NCBI GenBank assembly: GCA_028565635.1
Contig: JAOXYB010044871.1
Location: forward strand, 1-12,467
Reading direction: 5' to 3'
Origin: Phoronis ovalis
Taxonomy: Eukaryota > Phoronida > Phoronidae
DNA length: 12,467 nucleotides
This document shows positions 8,121 to 12,467 of the stretch, piece by piece. Position 1 is the first letter of the stretch; every line of letters starts with the position of its first letter. The notes beneath the pieces were generated by a model that searched no databases, was not told the DNA's origin, and worked only from the letters and a program-made list of their open reading frames with translations. The translations under genes and the position numbers were made by a program.

Positions 8121-8173
8121 GAAATAACACTTCTTTTAAATTTAAAGACGTCCAATTACTGTTCAACGAATCT
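8112..8173 (-). CDS. Exon 2 (proposed): short N-terminal segment
   Basis: The acceptor is TTTAG (AG at 8174-8175) behind a pyrimidine-rich stretch, CTCTCCCAATCTCTCTGTG. A second AG eight bases earlier weakens it. The donor is ACAT|GTACGT. The exon is 62 nt, entering in phase 2 and leaving in phase 1. This is exactly what is needed to link the phase-2 signal-peptide exon to the phase-1 stalk exons. It reads DSLNSNWTSLNLKEVLFHAT, with one sequon (NWT). The junction with exon 3 makes a T|GG Trp codon. Support is phase logic and splice-site shape only, since the peptide is too short to recognise. The competing 5' exon at 8048-8120 would exclude it. Confidence 0.38.
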
Positions 8174-8241
8174 CTAAAGCGCTTAACACAGAGAGATTGG
8201 GAGAGTGCATACAAGATTGAAAATGACTTCTTATAAATATT

Positions 8242-8330
8242 GAAGACGATTCTGACGATGACGACACTAGAGATGACGACGACAGAGATGACGACGACAG
8301 AGAAGACGACAAAGCTGATGATGGTGACGG
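8242..8330. repeat. GAC/GAT-rich imperfect repeat (Asp-tract-like on the plus strand)
   Basis: On the plus strand a 15-bp unit, agagatgacgacgac, occurs twice, followed by a shortened third copy, within a tract of gac/gat triplets. In one plus frame it reads as a poly-Asp segment with Arg spacers (DDDDTRDDDDRDDDDREDD), but an in-frame TGA lies just upstream (8224-8226) and a stop follows soon after. It is more likely a triplet-rich minisatellite than an exon. On the minus strand it makes a Val/Ile/Ser-rich frame that mimics a membrane helix. Confidence 0.6.
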
Positions 8331-8404
8331 TTTCAATACTCAGCAAAATAAATTAATGTTATGCTGATAGTATTAAATTGTATACATTACTGATAATTGA
8401 CTTT

Positions 8405-8785
8405 AATTGTTTTTAATCTTTTCATCTATGTTAAAAATCTCTAATTCTTGACAATTACAGCGAACTAGGTTATCACAAATCGCTTTAAACATGCATTTCG
8501 TTATAAAACCATCTAGAAATCTAATACAAATAAGATAAAAAGCTTGGCATACACGCGTACCCATACCAGATCTGACGGCATCGGACAAGGTTTGTTCGTT
8601 AAAAAACAACAACCGAGTCTTGCATGACCGCATATGATGTACCTCACCGTATCAGAAAAGTTTTGATACCGCACCTCAGCATAAACGGCTGTTACATTGG
8701 TTCATGCACATCCAAACAACCGAACACCAGATGGATCACAGTCGCCATGATTTCGGGTGGACGTTCAACATGAGGTATTGAAAAA
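8405..8785. other. GC-richer patch with overlapping open frames on both strands
   Basis: The minus strand has a 76-codon frame (8633-8403) and another open stretch reading NVTAVYAEVRYQNFSDTVR near 8700-8645. One plus-strand frame is interrupted by only two stops between about 8461 and 8783 and reads, for example, KAWHTRVPIPDLTASDKVC. Composition differs from the surrounding AT-rich DNA. I cannot decide which frame, if any, was real. A decayed transposon or gene fragment is the simplest explanation. Confidence 0.25.
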
Positions 8786-9379
8786 ACATTTTTCAACAAA
8801 AAAAACAATCATTAAAAAATTCTAACTTTCACCAGTTAAAAATGGTTGTTTTCACTTTAGTACTAGAAAAGTAAACTAGAGATGTTTTTTTCTATGATAT
8901 GGGATCAAACACCTGTGACATAAAATAGTGAAACAGACTTTAGTGGTTTTTGACTTACATTGTTTTGAATTTTATATTTCCAAAACTTAATGTTTTAACC
9001 CAAAATGGTATCCGTACAGGCCACATGATCTACTCAGAGAAAAATAAATTACAAATTACTTAAAAAAAATATACACTTTTGTGTGTCCATCTTTTAATTA
9101 AATTAGCTAAAAGTTTAACTTAAAGTGTAAGTGTTAATAAATTGTGTGGAACAATAATCGCTACCTTAAACATTAAAAAATAAAACAAACATCAAAAAAT
9201 GCAACCAATTTAAACAGGCACCTGAATCAAAAAAATGAATGCCTGATGAAGTAAAGATTTTGCTGTTTGAAAACAGCATTAACTGTTTGGGTACCTAACA
9301 AACCACAATTTAATTAGGGTGCTTGCAAAGGCAGCAATTCTATTGGTTTCGTTCATTTTCTTTTTCTTCTAATTCCCAT

Positions 9380-10060
9380 CAAGCTATATTTTGAAGAGGT
9401 TACAGCTATGGACATGGCACTTCAGGCATGACTTTCTGAGGCTAGGTCATTGTTGACATTAAGGTCAAAGGGTCATTTGGCAGTAAAAGGCCAACAATTG
9501 CTCAAAATAATGGCACCAGATTATGAGAATACAAGTATATTTGACATGTTTTCAACGAATTTCTGGATCTTTCAAATTTCTGCAAGCTATATCTTGAAGA
9601 CAGTTGTAGTGAGTGCATTGGAGGTATAACATCCTATGTTGGGCTATTGTTGATCTCGTCAAAAAGTTATTTGGAGGTCAAAGGCCAACTATCTAAGATT
9701 GGTCATTGTTCCAAAGTGATGGTAACAAGTTGGAAAGAGGTCAGTTTTATGACCGGTGAGAATATAAATGTTTCTTGTTTTTTCTTGGCATCTTTCAGTT
9801 CATATAACATGCTACAATTTGTAACAGGTAGTCTCACAGCTTTACAATTTGACATATGAGTCTCAGAAAGAAGAGAGTTCATCATGAGGTCAAAAGTTCC
9901 AAATCTCAAAATAGCATGAAATTCACAGAAAGTAGCTTTTGGTACAAGATGTCAAGGAATTATTTTAAAGTCAAAATGTCCTAAAGATAAGTAATTTCTA
10001 ATAGTTGCTGGAAAGTTACAAAATGATCTTGAAAAGGTCATTTCAAGGTCATGCAATGTT
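9380..10060. repeat. Degenerate tandem repeat block with many AGGTCA half-sites
   Basis: Two related units of about 200 bp begin with caagctata(t)(t/c)ttgaaga at 9380 and 9583. Both continue with attgttga, atttgg and (a)aggccaac in the same order, and more diverged material follows to about 10060. AGGTCA occurs at 9444, 9462, 9675, 9738, 9887, 10035 and 10046, all on the plus strand. Several pair as direct repeats with a second half-site (see findings). The block looks like an old interspersed repeat; plus-strand frames such as 9647-9859 are by-products. Confidence 0.5.
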
Positions 10061-10394
10061 CATAATAGTTAATAGCAGCAACCATTTGGTTGTTAAACAG
10101 CAAAATATTTAATCAATACATATTTCAGACTTCTCAAACGCATATTCACTTTTGTTCCCAGTTCAAATCCATAAAATCATTAAAAAAATCAAGACTGTTA
10201 AACTTCTTAAAAGTCTGAATATTAAAAAAATTAGAATTTAAAAAATCAAGTCCTAAAAAATATCTGTATTGAATAAACATTTAGAACATTAAGATGGTTC
10301 CTTTTTCTTTATTCAATATGGAAATATTTCTTTTTTCTTATTCCCGGGGAGGGGGGGAATTTAAGGTTTTTTGACTATGGGATGTGCCACACAA

Positions 10395-10640
10395 CCAATT
10401 CCAAATTTTAGCTTGTGGTAGCAAATCCAATCCCAATTTTTTGAAATTTTAGGGCAGCAATCTAAATTTTGTGAAATATAAGTGTAGCAATCCAAAATTT
10501 TAAAATATTTGAGTATAGCCCCAATGCCAAATTCCAAAATATATTTATGGATACAAACCTAAAATTAATCCAAACTATTTGCTGTAAGCAGTAGGTAGCA
10601 ATCAAAATTTTTGAATATCTTTACAGTAGCAATCCGAAAC
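10395..10640. repeat. Degenerate ~30-bp AT-rich minisatellite
   Basis: The motif (g)tagcaatccaaaatttt recurs with gtagcaa/gcagcaa starts at 10418, 10454, 10484, about 10514, 10595 and 10626. Spacings are close to 30 bp, with one longer gap of about 81 bp. Copies are substituted and indel-bearing. A G-run at about 10348-10356 lies just upstream. Confidence 0.5.
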
Positions 10641-11046
10641 GAGGTATTAACCATAGCAAGCTGCTTAAATTAACCATTTGGGCCAAAATAATTGCATATT
10701 ATGAATATGAATCGTACCTGTTTTAGAAGTACAGTTTCATTTAACAAAATAGGATCCCTTTCTTGAAATTAATGCCAGCAGTTCAAACAATACAGTCCCT
10801 ATTAGAAACCTCATGTTAATGAACAAAGATGGAATGGATTTATTTGTTATAACAAAATAAACATATATTTTGTTTTCATAAATTCCAAAAAATGTATAGC
10901 AATCAAATTTATGTCATTGTTCATCACATTTCATCAGCACAGAAATGTTAAGTTATTGGTTTCATTGCCTTTCAACAGGAATCTAAGTACAACTATTTGT
11001 AACAAAATACTGGTAATTAATATATAGCAACATAAATACCATATAT

Positions 11047-11140
11047 TCAGAGCAAAGGTGAGGATTACAGCATCACGAACTACACATTCATCTAACTTTA
11101 ATTACGCTTAACTTCTTAATACAGGTGCAAAGAAAAACAA
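11047..11140 (+). repeat. Dispersed direct repeat, copy 1
   Basis: Copy 1 shares the nearly identical core catcacgaactacacattc, preceded by ggattac and followed by aactttaatta and ggtgcaaa-(g/c)aaaaa, with copy 2 at 11507-11598. The offset is about 460 bp. It is probably a fragment of an interspersed repeat. Confidence 0.65.
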
Positions 11141-11144
11141 GGCA

Positions 11145-11264
11145 TTATTTTGCAATGTCAGATGCCCATCTCATCATCCCTAGAATCAGTTCACGTACTA
11201 GGTTGTATGTGATTTGCCACCTGGTGTAGTCATTTTTTGCAGTGGTTGCTTTAAGTTTTACCAT
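11145..11264 (-). pseudogene. 39-codon open frame, possible transposon-protein remnant
   Basis: From ATG at 11264-11262 to TAA at 11147-11145 the minus strand reads MVKLKATTAKNDYTRWQ…, then NLVRELILGMMRWASDIAK. The frame is open seven codons further upstream. The residue mix is natural and protein-like, unlike neighbouring frames, and it sits between the two copies of the 11047/11507 repeat, which suggests a mobile-element remnant. I do not recognise a family. Confidence 0.2.
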
Positions 11265-11506
11265 ATGCAAAGTGAAGCAGAAAACTTACCTTAAAAAGAT
11301 AACCAAATGTTAGATTCCATATAATCCAGATAATTATTAGTTCAAGGTTTAAATACTGTATTCCTTCATGTGAGACGTATCCTTGAACTGGCCTAAGCTG
11401 ATTTAACTTGCCTTATATTCAATAAGACATTGCACAATCATTTGCAAGATATAACCATATGTTAAATGTAACCAGATATGATGACAACCAGATGTACTAT
11501 TCCATC

Positions 11507-11598
11507 AGAGAAAGGCAAAGGATTACGCCATCACGAACTACACATTCATTTAACTTTAATTATATTTTACTCCTTAATGTGGGTGCAAACAAAAAAGT
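11507..11598 (+). repeat. Dispersed direct repeat, copy 2
   Basis: This is the partner of 11047-11140, differing by scattered substitutions (gattacgcc against gattacagc, catttaact against catctaact). A plus-strand open frame (11459-11659) passing through it is not supported as a gene. Confidence 0.65.
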
Positions 11599-12142
11599 AA
11601 CTTACACAACATATTTCTCATTTATTTCCACATATAAATACTTATTTTGTATCTTTTAGGCATTCATGCAGCAGACGAGATACACTTCAAAAGATTAAAG
11701 TAAACTGATGTATATTTCTAAAAGTATGGGACAATTTAAACCTTATAGACCTTAAAAATAACTACGTTCCTTATACGCACTCACAATATTTACAAATAAA
11801 AAAAACAACGCTAACAATAAAGAATTTATGATACTATTACCAAAATATCGTTATTCGCCTATTTCTTCAAAAAGACATGTCACAATTGAAAATCACATTA
11901 CATATCTTTCTATTTAATATTCTCATTGCCTATAGTTTCTTGCTCCTTGAACATTATTAGCTACAAAAGGTAAACTTTTACTTGTTGCTCTTTGTTTACA
12001 TAACCACACCAAGGGCTATAACAAAGCTGCATATCCTATAAGGATAAGCAGCAAAAATACAGGAAGAAGTATACAATCCAAATCCAAAATTTTCAACTGG
12101 ACTGCACACCCTCACTAATAAATAACTCAAGTACTCCCCCAG

Positions 12143-12287
12143 GGCTGTTTCCTTATTTCTTGTTTGAATGTGAGTTGGCATAAAGAAGAGAACCCAAATA
12201 TAGTCTTGATACCCCAAATTTCTATCCCCAATATGGAAAATGGAAGCAGCTCCTTTTTTCTTATTTGAGTGTGGAATTATCAGTTGG
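12143..12287. repeat. Short tandem duplication
   Basis: The segment around 12143-12180 (ggctgtttccttatttcttg, then tttgaatgtgagttgg) recurs in diverged form at 12246-12287 (cagctccttttttcttattt, then gagtgtgg…cagttgg), an offset of about 103 bp. A similar T-rich string lies near 10296. It is probably part of an old repeat; the minus-strand frame at 11996-12217 crosses it and is not supported as a gene. Confidence 0.4.
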
Positions 12288-12366
12288 TAAATATCATATT
12301 TGTTTAGTTAAGTTTTTAAACAAATTTTTAGTGTAAACATTTAGATTAGTCAGTAGACATGCTTAC

Positions 12367-12425
12367 TTTTTACTCATTTCCATAACAATTAAAAACAAGA
12401 CAACGACGATTCGAAGAATCATCAT
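12367..12425 (-). CDS. Exon 1 (proposed): signal peptide
   Basis: The ATG at 12425-12423, in context TACAATG with a second in-frame ATG directly after it, opens MMILRIVVVLFLIVMEMSK. This has a short basic start with Arg at position 5, a strongly hydrophobic core IVVVLFLIVM, then polar residues, which is a classical secretory signal sequence. After 59 nt comes a good donor, AA|GTAAGC (GT at 12366-12365); without splicing a TAA follows at once. Exit is phase 2, matching the phase-2 acceptor of proposed exon 2 (AA|A, Lys). The 42 nt between the ATG and the window edge would be 5' UTR, and the promoter lies outside. The exon could belong to a different secreted protein if exon 2 is wrong. Confidence 0.48.
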
Positions 12426-12467
12426 TGTACGCTGTTTAAATTGGTTATTTGAGCGAAAGGAATTGCA

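Larger units (their letters stand above)
8174..12366 (-). other. Intron 1 (proposed), 4.2 kb, largely repeat-derived
   Basis: This is the largest gene-poor stretch. It contains a GAC-rich repeat (8242-8330), a somewhat GC-richer patch with overlapping open frames (8405-8785), AT-rich sequence without features (8790-9370), a degenerate repeat block with AGGTCA motifs (9380-10060), an A-rich zone (10180-10270), a 30-bp minisatellite (10395-10640), a dispersed direct repeat (11047/11507) and a short tandem duplication (12143/12246). No further exon in phase 2-2 could be supported, but one could be hidden. If exon 1 belongs to another gene, this is intergenic. Confidence 0.4.
1352..12425 (-). other. 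Gene span: mucin-like single-pass membrane protein, eight proposed exons
   Basis: Proposed coding join, on the minus strand: 12425-12367, 8173-8112, 6557-6435, 5784-5737, 4444-4181, 3704-3663, 2674-2627, 1932-1352. The lengths 59, 62, 123, 48, 264, 42, 48 and 581 sum to 1227 nt, or 408 residues plus stop. Junction phases agree throughout: phase 2 after exon 1 and phase 1 at every later junction. Junction codons are AA|A, T|GG, G|AA, G|GA, G|GC, G|CT and G|GA. Layout of the product: signal peptide about 1-19, short segment to 41, mucin-like stalk about 42-216, Cys pair at 223 and 231, membrane helix about 232-255, Cys patch 256-266, and a cytoplasmic tail to 408. The likely role is a heavily O-glycosylated cell-surface or epithelial receptor-like protein. 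The family is not recognised. The Cys-rich patch after the helix recalls the broad Shisa/WBP1-like architecture, but no PPxY motif is present. Exons 3-8 are firm; exons 1-2 are tentative. Confidence 0.6.

Noticed and set aside
8104-8346. Minus-strand 80-codon frame with a Val/Ile/Ser-rich membrane-like segment
   Set aside because: The hydrophobic stretch is the reverse complement of a GAC-rich repeat. Only the last part (8173-8112) is retained, as exon 2.
9647-9909. Overlapping plus and minus frames of about 70 codons
   Set aside because: Both fall within the degenerate AGGTCA-bearing repeat block and vary with it; no protein feature is visible.
11996-12217. Minus-strand 73-codon frame
   Set aside because: It crosses a tandem duplication in repeat-like DNA, its phase does not fit the gene model, and no domain is visible.
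1-12467. Bacterial-type systems: CRISPR array, operon, insertion sequence, rRNA or tRNA genes
   Set aside because: No regularly spaced identical repeats, no gene-dense strand and no recognisable rRNA or cloverleaf. Splice signals and composition point to an animal genome.

Overview
The window looks like animal nuclear DNA. It is strongly AT-rich, coding sequence is confined to short islands bounded by GT/AG splice signals, and the spaces between hold decayed repeats, micro- and minisatellites and a foldback element. There is no bacterial operon layout, ribosome-binding-site pattern or dense coding. A bivalve or other lophotrochozoan is my best guess from composition, repeat style and gene architecture; this is inference, not proof.

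Layout. Positions 1-153 carry the last 50 codons of a plus-strand gene that starts outside the window. A convergent gap of about 1.2 kb follows. The rest is dominated by one minus-strand gene that I assembled by eye from splice signals and phase: exon 1 (12425-12367, signal peptide), exon 2 (8173-8112), exon 3 (6557-6435), exon 4 (5784-5737), exon 5 (4444-4181), exon 6 (3704-3663), exon 7 (2674-2627) and exon 8 (1932-1352). The coding parts sum to 1227 nt, exactly 409 codons including the stop. The predicted product has 408 residues: signal peptide, a short N-terminal segment, a long Thr/Ser/Pro-rich mucin-like stalk encoded by five phase-1 exons, a juxtamembrane Cys pair, one transmembrane helix, a seven-Cys patch and a Tyr/Pro/Asn/His-rich cytoplasmic tail. 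Exons 3-8 are well supported. Exons 1 and 2 are a phase-consistent proposal, and a competing 5' exon exists at 8120-8048.

The introns hold a decayed duplicate of exon 5 (5460-5265), a frameshifted coding-looking stretch on the minus strand (4950-4571), a foldback element of about 194 bp (3108-3301), two degenerate minisatellites (7622-7765, 10395-10640), an Asp-codon-like GAC repeat (8242-8330) and a repeat block (9380-10060) carrying many AGGTCA nuclear-receptor half-sites. The far upstream intron (8174-12366) is mostly repeat-derived.

The main biological story is a modular, exon-shuffled mucin-type surface protein whose stalk has been growing and decaying by duplication of symmetric phase-1 exons. 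I do not recognise the family. All splice calls are visual and need transcript support.
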